A stretch of 64,000 nucleotides of DNA from Aquilaria yunnanensis. Lineage: Eukaryota > Streptophyta > Magnoliopsida > Malvales > Thymelaeaceae. Below are positions 12,741 through 24,280 of the stretch, piece after piece; the first letter of the stretch is position 1, and the number at the start of each line of letters is the position of its first letter. The notes beneath the pieces are model-generated. The model was not told where the DNA came from, did not search any database, and saw only the letters and a program-made list of their open reading frames with translations. Location of the stretch: NCBI GenBank assembly GCA_039654915.1, contig CM077594.1, positions 104,112,893-104,176,892 on the forward strand, read 5' to 3'. The position numbers were made by a program, and so were the translations under genes.

Positions 12741-13291
12741 AGCCTAAAGACCCTTTCACCCCTGAACTTTACCAACTTGGGCCTTTTTACCCCTTTAACT
12801 TTGACTCGAGTTCACTGGCCCCTTAAACTTTGGGAATTGATACATTTTAACCCTCAGCTTGCTTAAATTGCTATCCAAGTTTTTTTAGGGTCGAAATTAA
12901 GATAAAACAAAAGATGAGGGGCTAACTAACCATTATTTCAAATTTTAGATTATCTGTTTTAATCTTCTCAATTCGAACAATTCAAGAAATCATCAACCCT
13001 CTAAGCATACATAATCCAATCAGTATTCTACACCAAAATATAATTAATTTAATTCTACTGCCAACTTGTTTCATAGGACTTGAGATTTATGTGGGAAAAA
13101 TAACTAGTTAGTCATTCATCTTCCGTTTTATCTTCATTTTGATTATCATATAACTTAAACAGCTATTTAAATAGGCCGAGAGATTAAAAGGTACTAATTT
13201 TCGCAATTTAAGAAGAGAGTGAACCAGAGTCATAGTTCAAGGATAAAAGGTTCGGGTTGGTAAAGTTTAGAAGTGAAAAGGGTTTTGGTCC
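12741..13291. mobile_element. Mutator-type MITE with long terminal inverted repeats
   Basis: The ends are inverted copies: 12744-12810 (AGACCCTTTCACCCC..., ACTTTACCAACTTGGGCC) matches the complement of 13225-13289, and the inverted similarity runs on inward for more than 150 bp. It is flanked by TATTTCTTA (12732-12740) and TATTTTTTA (13292-13300), a 9-bp target duplication with one mismatch, as made by Mutator-like transposases. There is no coding capacity. It lies about 550 bp upstream of the phosphatase-like gene. Confidence 0.85.
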
Positions 13292-13847
13292 TATTTTTTA
13301 TGTTGTATGTTTATGTTTTATGACACTTTTTAAATTATAGTATTAATAAGTAAAAATATTGTGTAATATGAACTTATTAAGATATTTTGAATTATTAAAT
13401 TTTTCAATCTTATTCTTAGAGCATTTTACTAAAATTTTATAACTATGACTTTCCATGACTGTGCACTGACAAAAAATCTTAAGTTTTAGGGGGAAGAAAC
13501 TGAAAATGAGTATGCCACAAATAACAGCTATGGTGGATAGATTTAAGCTGCCCATTACTGTGGGTCATATATAGGGCTTACAGAAATGGACAACCCAAAT
13601 ATATGACCCACATAAACAGACAGCCCAAATTTATTGTCATGATTGTCATGGCTGTGATGCGTGACAATACAATTTTCCAATAAAAACTATTTCATCCGAA
13701 AAGCCTAATCCGGATCTCATTTCTTCTCACACGACCCATCAAAATCTCGGTTTCGTTCGACATGTCTCTCCAACGCAATGAATCACCGACACTCGACAAG
13801 CGCGCTTAGATCATCGAAGACGCTGCCTTGAACCCGAATATTCTTAA

Positions 13848-16148
13848 ATGGGTTCAAACCAGTCAATCCAAGAAGTAGAAGAAGACGAAGACAGCGAAGG
13901 TGAGGCGGGAGAGGAGGGCGAGCAAGAGCACCACAACAATGGCGAGCCCATTATACGAGAACTGGGGAGCAACGACTTGGTCAAGAAGGTCCTCGAGCAA
14001 GAGCCTGAAATGTTGCCCTGCCACGCCTCCGCTTCGCCTTTGTCTCCCCAGCTCTCGTCATTGGGCACTCCCCGTCTCGGTCCGTCAATCAAAGTGTGGG
14101 ACCCATATAACGTGTTGGCGCCACCGCCGCTGGAGTTTAGCAGAAGCTATTCGATCGACAATGAACGGGAATCTATGGAGGTTTACTTGATTAGTCATGG
14201 GGAATGTGATTTGAGTTTGCTGCCCGATTTGGTGGGAGGGAGATGCCCCACGGCGGCATTGACGCCAAAGGGAGAGCGGCAAGCGAGAGCCTTGGCCGTC
14301 TTCTTGAATTCTCAGGGCGTCAGCTTCAGTGCTGTTTTCTGCTCGCCGTTGGATCGAGCAAGATCAATGGCTGTCTCAGTTTGTCGGGTAATTGGTGATT
14401 GGATTTGGATTCTTGCTTAACGTTTGCTGCTGCCATAGAATTTAAAGCTGTTAGTTTTGAGTGTTTCAAGATTATAGAAATACAAATTTTGTACTTTGAT
14501 TAGAATGCAGGACTTAAATTGTTATAGGATCCCTGATCCTGACGGTGATTAGATTAGGATTTCGGAATCAGTGTTTATTGAAAGGTGATTGGAAGTGAAT
14601 ATACTTGCTGATTGTAGGCCTTGAGTGACATCTCAGACAGTCAGATTGGCAGTCAGTTAATAAAAATCATGTACAATCTTCGTAAGTAATATAGGAACTG
14701 AGTAAGTCATTGAGTGACATGCATCTCCGGTTAACTAACTCCTTGCTACCCCAACAAGGCAAGCTTGATGGATTGCTTATATTTTGCTGTAGATGTAACA
14801 GAACATAACTGTTATAGAGGAACCAGCAGAATATAATCCCTCATGCCTTGCTGGTTTCTCATCCCATTTAGGGGAGCTAACCAGCAATCAAAGGTGTCCA
14901 GTTTTAGAAAGAAAAAAAATCTAATAGTAAGACTATGCTTTTCATGGGACATAATTATAACCACAAGGCAGCTAACTGATCTGTAAATTAGGTTGATTTG
15001 CTCATAGGGAAGGTTGAAAAGTAATTTGGAAGATCAACTTCCCTTCAAAGTTTCAGAGAATAGATGATTTCTTCCTAAATTTTAGCTGGAGCCCATTTGT
15101 CAGCTTCTCTTGTACTGTTCTTTGGCAAGTATAATGTCCGGGCTTGGTGCACTTCCTGCAAAGAGAAGAAGCTGGAAGTCTTTCTTTCTTCCTCCTATCT
15201 GTGGTTATTTAGGTTTAGAACGATATTGGAGTGCTTTTGAAGGTGTGAGCTTCCTGGTGACAGGCTGAAGAATTAAATGGTTTAAAACTCTCCCTATTTG
15301 GGTTAATAGAAATTGTGTAGATTGAATTAGATGAGACTTCTAATCATTTAGTGTGTGATTAGTTTTTTGGCACTTTCTCAATGCCTTGGTAAAATATTTT
15401 CTCTATAAAGAAATGGTCTATTCTTGTAACTTCTACTCTTGAAATCATGCAGGAGATAAATTTTGCAGAAGAGCAGATACAATCTTCAGATGCACTTCTA
15501 GAGTTAAGCATGGGCCAGTGGGAGGGCTGTCATCAATCAGAAATATATACACCAGAGATTTTAAACCTGATTGACAGATATCAGCCTGATTTTTGTGCTC
15601 CATCTGGAGAATCACTGAGGCAAGTGGAACTTCGGATGGTTCAATTCTTAAATGGAAAGGTCCTCAGATTTCCTGAAAAGATGAGGTTGGATGAGTCCTT
15701 GCATCTGCAAAATGAGAGTCAAGGATTCTCACATGAGAATAGTCACACACTACTTAATTCTGTTCATGATAGAGATGGGCCTTCCCTTGCACCGCCGAAT
15801 TGGGAAATGGTTCATAGGCATCGACATGGATTGGCAAGAAAAAGATCTGGCAAGAGCAGGTTACAGTCTGTTTCTAACATAGGTGAGCATGATGCTTATG
15901 ATGAGATGTCAGCTCGGGTATTCAACCGTCAAGCTGAGTCAGCTGGCACCTCCCTATCTTCTTCTATTGGTGTTTTTACTCATTCCTTGCCTATTAAGTG
16001 TCTCATCATGGGCCTTATTGGCTGCAACCCTACACTGTCACACAGGATCTGCATTGACGATTCTTCTGTGACAATATTACAGCATTCTTGGGAGAAAGGC
16101 TGGCAGATTAAGCGGTTGAATGATACTTCACATTTAAGGCTTCTATAG
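13848..16148 (+). CDS. Histidine-phosphatase (phosphoglycerate mutase-like) family protein
   Basis: Two exons, 13848-14387 and 15453-16148, joined in phase 0 across a 1,065-bp GT-AG intron, give 411 residues. The start MGSNQS fits an N-myristoylation signal (Gly2, Ser6), so membrane attachment is inferred. An acidic tract follows (about residues 10-26). The histidine-phosphatase core starts at MEVYLISHGECD and continues through LTPKGERQARALAVFL and FCSPLDRARSMA to LELSMGQWEG. The second conserved histidine is in GVFTHSLPIK near the C-terminus. The catalytic motif is normally RHG; here it is SHG, while both histidines remain. A variable, basic linker separates the halves of the core. This matches a plant phosphoglycerate-mutase-like family of uncharacterised substrate. 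It is not glycolytic phosphoglycerate mutase. A TATA-like CATATATAGG lies at about 13567. Confidence 0.9.
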
Positions 16149-17047
16149 CTGAGAAAATTCGAACTACTTCAATCACATTTCTTGCTGATCAGAGGCTCTT
16201 CTTGATACATTTTCAGCTTTTCCTGCTCTATCAACAAATTGGTCACTAGTTGGTGATTCTGGGCAGAGTGTTGTAGTTTTTGGTATACTGAATTCAAATA
16301 TTTATCACATATAAATTTTTCGCTCGTTGGAGTATTTGTATCAGGTAAGTTATTTGATTTATAGTGTCATAATATTATTACAGAGTAGAATGAAATGTAA
16401 TCCCTCGTGGGTAAACATGTTCTGGATTCAAGAGTTGTAATGAGTTTGTAACTCGTCCTTGTTTTTGAGCCAAAATTGGCAAGATGTTGGTAAACTCCCA
16501 ATTTGGATTGGTAAAATGGGTAATTTCAGTGGAATTCTTACTTGATTTGTTCATCTTAAGGCTGCCTCATCCAATTTTGGTGATTCAGTTGAATTGAACT
16601 CCTTGGCCGGTAGACAGAGGCAATCATCAGCCTGTAGACCAACCATGTCTATTTTACAGTTCTCGGGCAGCTTTTGATTCCCAGGTAAAGCCAGTTTTAA
16701 GCCATTCAGATCTGACAATCCTGGAAATAAGAACAAAGAGAGTCAGACCTCTTTCACAAAAAGCCAACCTCCCCCATGTGAAAACCTCATCCTTCTGGTA
16801 CAATTCTCAATCACCCTCCCACAGACAAGCACCTAAACGATTTTATGAGAGCACGAGACAAATCAAGTGAAAAAAAAAAAGATGCCCTAATAAACAAGCC
16901 AGAAAAACCAGACAGAATTTAAACTTCATTGTGTCTGTCTCGTGATCTGCATGGAAACAAACCGTTCCCACTCTCTCATCTTATCCTTCTGTTTTAAATT
17001 CACAACCCCTTCCCTTGAATTTTCCACAAAGAAGCTCTCAAATCTCC
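16149..17047. other. Spacer between the phosphatase-like and arabinogalactan genes
   Basis: Holds the 3' flank of the phosphatase-like gene and the promoter and 5' UTR of the arabinogalactan gene. A 61-residue minus-strand frame at 16551-16736 has no family features and is not called. Confidence 0.5.
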
Positions 17048-17386
17048 ATGGCTGTTCCTACCAAGTTCTCCGCTGCTGCATTGTTTTCTGCACTTTTCTT
17101 CTTCGCCATTTCTCATTCTTTTACGGCCGGTGAGCCCACCATTCCAGCTTCTCCGGCAGTTTTGCCATTTGTAAATGCACCCAATATGTCCTCATTCTTC
17201 CCTTCTCCGACCAGCCAGTCGCCATCAAGCTCAGCTGCTCCACCATATTCAGATGCTTTCGCTCCAGCTCCCACTTCTGGCGGATTTGTTGGAATGAGGT
17301 CGTCCAGTCCTGGCAGGTTTGCGAGTGGATGTTTGATCAACTTCATTCAGCTTTACATTTTCGTCATAGCCGGATTAGTATTTTAA
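17048..17386 (+). CDS. Small arabinogalactan-type, GPI-anchored cell-surface protein
   Basis: A single-exon frame of 112 residues. The start at 17048 (context CCATGG) is chosen over an in-frame ATG at 17015 because it puts the signal peptide at the N-terminus: AVPTKF, then AALFSALFFFAI and cleavage near HSFTAG. The mature part is rich in Pro/Ala/Ser/Thr (PTIPASPAVLP, FFPSPTSQSPSSSAAPP, APAPTS), with Ala-Pro and Ser-Pro pairs suited to hydroxyproline-linked arabinogalactan. A small-residue stretch (SSSPGRFASG) precedes a hydrophobic C-terminus (FIQLYIFVIAGLVF), as for GPI anchoring. It resembles short classical arabinogalactan proteins. Expected location is the outer face of the plasma membrane or the wall. 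Exact subfamily is uncertain. Confidence 0.75.
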   Translation: MAVPTKFSAAALFSALFFFAISHSFTAGEPTIPASPAVLPFVNAPNMSSFFPSPTSQSPSSSAAPPYSDAFAPAPTSGGFVGMRSSSPGRFASGCLINFIQLYIFVIAGLVF

Positions 17387-19488
17387 GGTTATTGTTAATA
17401 GATTCATGAGTCAGGTTTTTTACTCTTGATTTGGTTGCAAGGTTTCATTATGTTACCACACCCACATTTTCATGTACCGATTTTGATTGCCATAAGTTAG
17501 ACATTATCATGCTTGTTTAAAAACTTAATGGTATTTTGAATCTATTGTATGCCCGCTTTTTAATTTATTTTGTCTGAGTTTTCAGATAAAAAATGATACT
17601 GATGAACTTCTGAAACGGCTAGGGCATACCGACCCCTAGGTTATACATATTCACCCCTGGCCTCCACTAATTCAAAAAAAAATATCAATTATATTGGTTT
17701 AGTGGCCTTCTGCTTGCCATAAACTAATAATTCATATGATACATTAACAATAAAAAAATCATGATACAAAATTGTTCGAGTCCTAATTCTCACGTGTACA
17801 TCTAATATCAAAATTTTAAATTCTAATTTGGGGTGTTTGATAACTATTTTTGTACAAATTTAATATGTATCATAGCTTTTTTTTTTATAGTTAATAGGTC
17901 ATTTAAACTATTATTTTTTTCTTTTTGTAAATCTTTTTATACCAATTTAGTCTTGACTGAGACTAGGGACTAATATACAATGAAGTATAAAGGTTTGGGA
18001 TTAATCTGTATAATGGAGGTTGATGATCAATTTGTAATGGGAATTAAAGATTTGAGACTTTTGGTGTAATTTACCTAATGATTCAATTAACAAAAACACA
18101 AGGAGAACAACATAGCAAAAGTAAATAAAATTTAATGGACAAGTCCCTGAAAGAATATTTTGCTTATATTTTAGAATATTAAAATAATTACATAAAAATT
18201 ATATTCAGCTCATTATTTAATAGCTGCATGAGTTTGATTCGGTAATTAATATCATACTTAGAAAGGTTAAATAAGTTTAAATTAAGGAAATTTGAAAAAA
18301 AAAATCATAATATATCAAATGTATAAATTTGAAGTTGCTACCTATATTAGCTATATTAAAGACATTTGGAATTGAAACCAAGGTCTTGGGACTGGTCCTA
18401 ACCTCACTTGGTGAATAAGATTAAGGGATCTGAACTACCTGTTAACTCCAATTAATTGCCCCAATTACACCCATTGGCTATCAAGAAATTTTTATAATTA
18501 TTGTGATTTATAGAATAAAAGTGATTGCTTTGTTAACTATATTTAATTTGAATTTGTTTTCAATATTTTGTTTGAAATTATCTTATTGAATCTAACTAAT
18601 GCTACCGTTGAATAAGTGATCTAAATATCCGTTAAATATAAATTTTTATCAAATTATATCCTTTTGTCTAAAAAAGAATCAACCACATTTTCTTTTAATC
18701 TCTCCCAAAGTGTTCAACCATTTCATTTTTTAAAAAGTTTCTAATATCTAGTTTACCTTATAACCATTGTTTAAATTCTTATCATACAAAACTAAAAAAA
18801 AATTCATTTTTATTTAAACTCTCACGACATAAAATAAAAAAAATAATCTTTAATTTCATGGAGAAAATGAAATAATAATATCAATTACATACATTTTAAG
18901 TTACGTGACTAATCAAATGTTTAGTCAAATTGAGAGTAGTATTCTAAAATAAAATACTATATTTTAACCGCAACTTGTCTAAAGTACTAGATTTTATTTT
19001 CTTGTATTTGCCATGTCATTTTGATAAAACAAAAATATTTGGCTTATACTTCATTATATTCTTTATAGCACTTACTATTTTGAGTCATCCTCACTTTTTG
19101 AAACGTTTATAATAAATTATTTTACCTTCTTATTATTTGAATTATTATTTCAATATTTATTTTTTTATTTTTTATTTGCATACAAAAAATGAAGGATAAA
19201 ACTAAAAATAATACATAATTTTTTTCCCTTTTTTTCGTTCCTGTGTTAAATCAAATATTTCAAAGCATCGAAAAGGATGAAGTATTATCAATTTGTAACA
19301 TATAATTCCGTCGAGTGCGTTTGCCGTTTGCCATCCCAAAGGATCAATTGAAACGCTTCCATACGATTTGGGACGAATATCAATATATGAGATCAAATTT
19401 AGGTCGGAGACCAGTTGGAGAAAATCACAAAGAAACTGGGACTATCCAAGAAGTTTATCTCGTGAAACTAAATGTTCCCTCCAAACTC
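17387..19488. other. AT-rich intergenic DNA
   Basis: No gene or bounded repeat could be supported. 17615-17670 has 'gggcata(c)cgacccctaggtt...cacccctggcctcc', phrasing like a transposon terminal repeat, but no inverted partner was found. Confidence 0.4.
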
Positions 19489-19516
19489 GAGAGAGAGAGA
19501 GAGAGAGAGAGAGAGC
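19489..19516. repeat. (GA)n microsatellite in the PPR 5' leader
   Basis: About 13 GA repeats at 19489-19516, 83 bp upstream of the PPR start codon. GA tracts in plant 5' leaders are common and can bind GAGA-binding (BPC) factors; a regulatory role here is inference. Confidence 0.9.
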
Positions 19517-19598
19517 TCAGCTTCTTCTTACAAGATTTTCAGACAGAGACTAGAGGGAGCAATCGAGAGCAGGAAAAAGAAAGAGAATGAATGAATGA

Positions 19599-21875
19599 AT
19601 GAAGAGTTCAAATCCAAACTCGTTTTTCGTCAAAATCTATTGCAAAATCTCGAGGCAAGTTCACAACTCAACGCAGCCCAGGCTCACGACCTTCTTCAGC
19701 AGATACGTTGACAAGACTGATGTATTCTCTTGGAACTCCGTCATCGGCGAGTTGGCTCGAAGCAGCAACCCCCTGGAAGCTCTCCTTGCGTTCTCTTCCT
19801 TGCGCAAGCTCTCTCTCAAGCCCAACCGCTCTACTTTCCCTTGCACCATCAAATCTTGCTCGGCGCTGCTCGACCTTCACTTGGGGAAACAGACCCATCA
19901 GCAAGCGTTGATTTTCGGGTATGAATCGGATCTTTTTGTGTCATCCGCTCTCGTTGATATGTACTCGAAGTGTGGCCAGTTGAGGGATGCGAGAATGGTG
20001 TTCGACGGAATTCCTGACAGAAATGTTGTGTGTTGGACCTCGATGATCACTGGATATGTCCAAAATGATAGTGCCCAAGAGGCCTTGGCACTGTTTAAGG
20101 ATTTCTTGGTAGATGAGAGCGAGGTTGGTGGAGATGCAGAAGTTTGTGTGGATCCTGCTGCTATGGTTTCTGTTCTTTCAGCTTGTTCACGTGTTCAAGC
20201 GAAAGGACTCACAGAAGGTGTTCATGGATTGGTTTTGAAGAGGGGATTTGACTTGAGTGTGAGGGTTGCGAATACGTTGTTGGATGCTTATGCGAAGAGT
20301 AGTAAGTTAAGCGAGTCTAGAAAGGTGTTTGATGGCATGGGTGAGAAGGATGACGTTTCCTGGAATTCTATGATTGCTGTGTACGCTCAAAATGGATTAT
20401 CTGGAAATGCTTTGGAGATTTTCCGTGGAATGGTGACAAATTCAGAAGTCAATCACAATGCTGTGACTTTGTCTACTGTGTTGTTGGCTTGTGCTCATTC
20501 TGGGGCCCTTCGAGCAGGGAAGTGCGTACATGATCAGGTACTCGTTATATTTTTTGTAAACACTTTTTGCAGGTCCTAATTATAGGACTGCAGTAAGTAA
20601 CTCTGAAATGCCATTTATAAGATTATTCTCTTCTTTGAACAAAGGTTTGGGATCAATACGCATCATAATGGAGGTCCCTTCGAACAGGGAAGTGTATACA
20701 TGATTTTGTCTACTGTGTTGTTGCCTTGTTATATTTTTTGTAAACACTGAAATGCCATTTATAAGATTATTCTCTTTCTTCTCTCGTGGCATGGATGCCT
20801 TGGTAAGTATCTTGTTTTCTCCTCTGTACAGATTATAAGGATGGGTGTGGAGGAAAGTGTTGTTGTCGGGACATCAATTATTGACATGTATTGCAAATGT
20901 GGGAGGCTTGACATGGCAAGGAAAGCATTTGATCGTGTGAAGGGGAAGAATGTGAGGTCATGGACTGCCATGATTGCTGGTTATGGGATGCATGGTTGTG
21001 CCAGAGCAGCTCTGGAAGTCTTCTATGATATGTTAAGGGCTGGAGTGAGGCCAAATTATGTTACATTTGTGTCAGTTCTTTCTGCTTGCAGCCATGCTGG
21101 TCTGGTTCAAGAAGGTTGGCATTGGTTTAATGCTATGAGGAATGAATTCCACGTGGATCCTGGGTTGGAGCATTACACCTGCATGGTTGATCTGTTTGGG
21201 CGTGCTGGATATCTCACAAATGCTTACAATTTGATCAAAGGAATGAAAGCAATGCCTGATTTTATTATCTGGGGTTCACTTCTTGGGGCTTGTCGAGTAC
21301 ACAAGAATGTGGAGCTTGGGGAGATTGCTGCCAGAAAATTGTTTGAATTAGATCCTAGTAATTGTGGGTACTATGTCTTGCTTTCAAACATATACGCTGA
21401 TGCTGGAAGGTGGGAAGATGTACACAGAATGAGAATACTCATGAAGGATCGTGGACTGGTTAAACCACCTGGGTTCAGTGTGGTTGAACTTAAAGGCAAG
21501 GTCCATATCTTCTTGGTGGGAGATAAGGAGCATCCACAACATGAAAGAATCTATGACTATCTCAAAGAACTTATCAGAAAGTTGCAAGAAGCTGGCTATT
21601 CCCCTGATATGACATCGGTATTAAGGGATGTTGATGAGGAAGAGAAGGAAATGACCCTGCATGTTCATAGTGAGAAGCTGGCTGTTGCATTTGGAATCAT
21701 GAATACAATTCCTGGTGCAACAATTCATGTTATTAAGAACCTCAGGGTCTGTGGTGACTGTCACACTTTCATAAAATTAACCTCCAAGATTGTTGATCGA
21801 GAAATTGTGGTGAGGGATTTTAAGCGATTTCATCATTTTAGGAATGGAGTCTGTTCATGTGGAGATTATTGGTGA
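19599..21875 (+). CDS. PLS-class pentatricopeptide repeat protein, E/E+/DYW subgroup
   Basis: Exons 19599-20537 and 20832-21875 join in phase 0 (..CVHDQ / IIRMGVEE..) to give 660 residues. An organelle-targeting N-terminus is followed by P, L and S repeats such as [47 protein letters not shown] and [16 protein letters not shown]. The E/E+ region and a complete DYW domain follow: HSE (H592, E594), CGDCH (C620, C623) and the terminal CSCGDYW. DYW domains are cytidine deaminases of organellar C-to-U RNA editing, so this is a predicted mitochondrial or plastid editing factor. From memory it is closest to Arabidopsis At3g26782. The 294-bp gap contains in-frame stops and must be spliced for the protein to be intact; the intron holds scrambled copies of the adjacent exon. 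Confidence 0.9.
20538..20831 (+). other. PPR intron containing duplicated exon sequence
   Basis: The intron has GT (20538) and AG (20830-20831) ends. Inside, about 20672-20702 repeats the exon-1 end ('cccttcga(g/a)cagggaagtg...tacatgat'), about 20705-20727 repeats the exon segment 'tttgtctactgtgttgttg' found at 20467, and 'tgaaatgccatttataagattattctctt' occurs twice (20606 and 20748). These are local duplications in a changed order. Confidence 0.8.
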
Positions 21876-23540
21876 TAAGCGTATGTGTGGAAATAAAGAA
21901 AGAAGTTGAGGTTATGAAGTTTATACAGTCGAAGAGTGATGATACTTCTGTTTGGATCCGTGTCTTGAGATCTGCTTGAAGAATTCTGGTAAGAAGGTAT
22001 CTATCTGGAAAAAATAATTTATTTTTAACCATTGGTTCTAACTAAGGGATGAAGCGGTAGGTTCTTCTCAAAAGGGCTGCATTGACTTTTTCTTGGTTGT
22101 CAAGTAAATAAGCGTTGGAAGCTCTATTTTTGAGGATTCCGAGTTTGTAGTTTGCATCCTCAGTAAGGTGGGTTTGGTACAGTACTTAAGAAGAATGCTA
22201 TCCGAGTTTATGTATTGCTACAGAATTTGTTAACCTACTTCATCAGCTAATCATTTGGCTCCTGAGTCTATCTTCTCATCAGGATTTCCAGGTTATATTC
22301 TGCCATAGTGACAGCAGATGCTTCTGCAATTGCAAAAAGGTAAGGCTCAGCCGTGAAAATTGAATAAAATTTACGATGACTTCAGGTCTTCATCTGCACA
22401 GATCAGACCATTTCATGTTTGTTTTAAGGAACAGATAACTTATCCCTTGGTTGTTCTTTTATTCATGATGCGATCTCTTGAGGAAGTTCCCATTTCAAAG
22501 CCGCTATGCATCTCTTATCTCTTTGGAGCATTCAACCAGTCGAAAGTGTTGTGGACATGTATTTGGTCTGCTGAGAGCCCTCCTTGATGAGTTGTGTGTA
22601 AAGAATTTGCGATTGAGTGAGTATGGAGCCTTTAAGGACATTCAAAAGCCAGCGGTGACCTCACAGTTTCGACTTTCGAGTCTTTCGACAATTCTTACAG
22701 TTTTCGGTGGGAATACTTTTTCTTTTTATTTTTCTTCTTGTTCAAAATCTATTGAATATGTGCCCTCTACGTTGGTTTTCTGCCTTTTTTCTTTTGATAT
22801 CTGGTTCTTTGTATTTATTCATGGGGTGATGTAAAGTGCAAACAGAAAAGTAAAATTAAATAAAAGGAATCGAATTGCATTTGCATTTCCGTGGAATTTT
22901 TCATTTATACGCCAATGAGCATCATGCAGACTTTATCCCAACAAAAGAAAACCCAAGGTATGGTGAGGGATAAATTCCCCGCAGTCTCCTTTTCGTCGTT
23001 CTTCCATGAAAAAATGGAATTCAGCATAAAAAGTTGGCGAACAAAATAGAAAATCTGATTAGCTACGCCTACGCCTTGGAAGATTGTTCGGAAGAATCTA
23101 TAGGTTGCGCCTAAAAAAGCTTGTACACAGAATATTATTGCCCAAGATTTTAGCTAGCAAACAAAATAGAAATAACCTGTTTCAATATCTCCGAGTCGTC
23201 TAAAGAAACGTTTTGATTTTTGTAATGTCGCATTTTAGAGACGAATTGTTTTGAGTAAATAATGGAGTATTTCCGAATTCAACAAAATTTGTTCAATTCC
23301 AATACGAGCAATAACTTTTACACGTCTTTTAACACTGATGAAATCCATATCCGGTGTATTTTCGAATTTTATGTTTTAAAAGAAATGGATGGTGCCTTCG
23401 GAAAAAAAAAAAAAAAAGATGGTGGCGTAACATTATTTTTACAGATTAGCTATACCATATATTCAATCTACAACGATATGTTTATACTTTTGTAATATTT
23501 ATAAAATAATCATTACATTTTAAAATATATATCTTATGAA
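21876..23540. other. 3' flank of the PPR gene and intergenic DNA
   Basis: Probable 3' UTR, then AT-rich DNA. Open frames at 22360-22834 and 23262-23495 lack recognisable domains and are not called. A poly-A run lies at 23400-23416. Confidence 0.4.
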
Positions 23541-23559
23541 ATAAATATCACATGTTATA

Positions 23560-24280
23560 TGATTGTCATCGTCTCCTAAACAATATATCTTACAGAATTA
23601 ACATCGCTTTATAGAACAACATATTTGTTTGAAGAAAATAACATTTTTTACTAAATCAAACAATATTATTTATGAATAATATTGTTTACGAAATGAATAA
23701 TATTTTACAGAACAATACATTCATAAAAATAAAACAATAGTTCTTACTAAATATAATATTATTATTTACGGAACAATATTTCTTACAAAGTGAACATTTT
23801 ATTATAGAACAGCATATTTATAAAAATAAAATAACACTTATTACCAAATAAAATAATATTATTTACAAACAACACATCCTACAAAATATAGAATAATACA
23901 TTTGTATGAACGAAATAATACTTCTTACTAAATGAAATAACATTATTTATGAATAACACATACTAAAAAAAAGAACAACATATTACAAAACATTACATTT
24001 ATATGAATGAAACATCACTTTTTACTGAATGGAACAATTTTTTTTATTTCAAATAGCACATTTACATTAATGGAACAATATTTCTAATTGAATGAAACAA
24101 CATTATTTACGAACGGTATTTTTTACAAGATGAATAATATTTTATAGAACAACAAATTTGTATGACTGAAACAATATTTTTTACTGAATAAAATAACATT
24201 ATTTACGAACAACATTTTATGAAATAATGAATTTGTTTGAATCAAATAACATTTCTTACTGAATGGAACAATATAATTAC
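23560..24280. repeat. Degenerate satellite-like array, unit about 75-95 bp, about eight copies
   Basis: A phrase of the type 'tt(c/t)ttact(a/g)aatgaaa(t/c)aa(t/c)attattta(c/t)gaa(c/t)aa' recurs near 23648, 23741, 23836, 23926, 24016, 24090, 24178 and 24255, with 'tacagaacaa(c/t)a...tttgtatgaa' between copies. Units vary in length and have drifted strongly. No coding function is seen. Confidence 0.75.

Noticed and set aside
20538..20831. PPR gene as a pseudogene broken by stops
   Set aside because: Good GT and AG sites in phase 0 and an otherwise intact 660-residue protein with a full DYW domain make an intron more likely; left open as a finding.
23560..24280. CRISPR-like periodic array
   Set aside because: Unit length varies, there are no constant repeat/unique spacer pairs, and the sequence is plant nuclear DNA.
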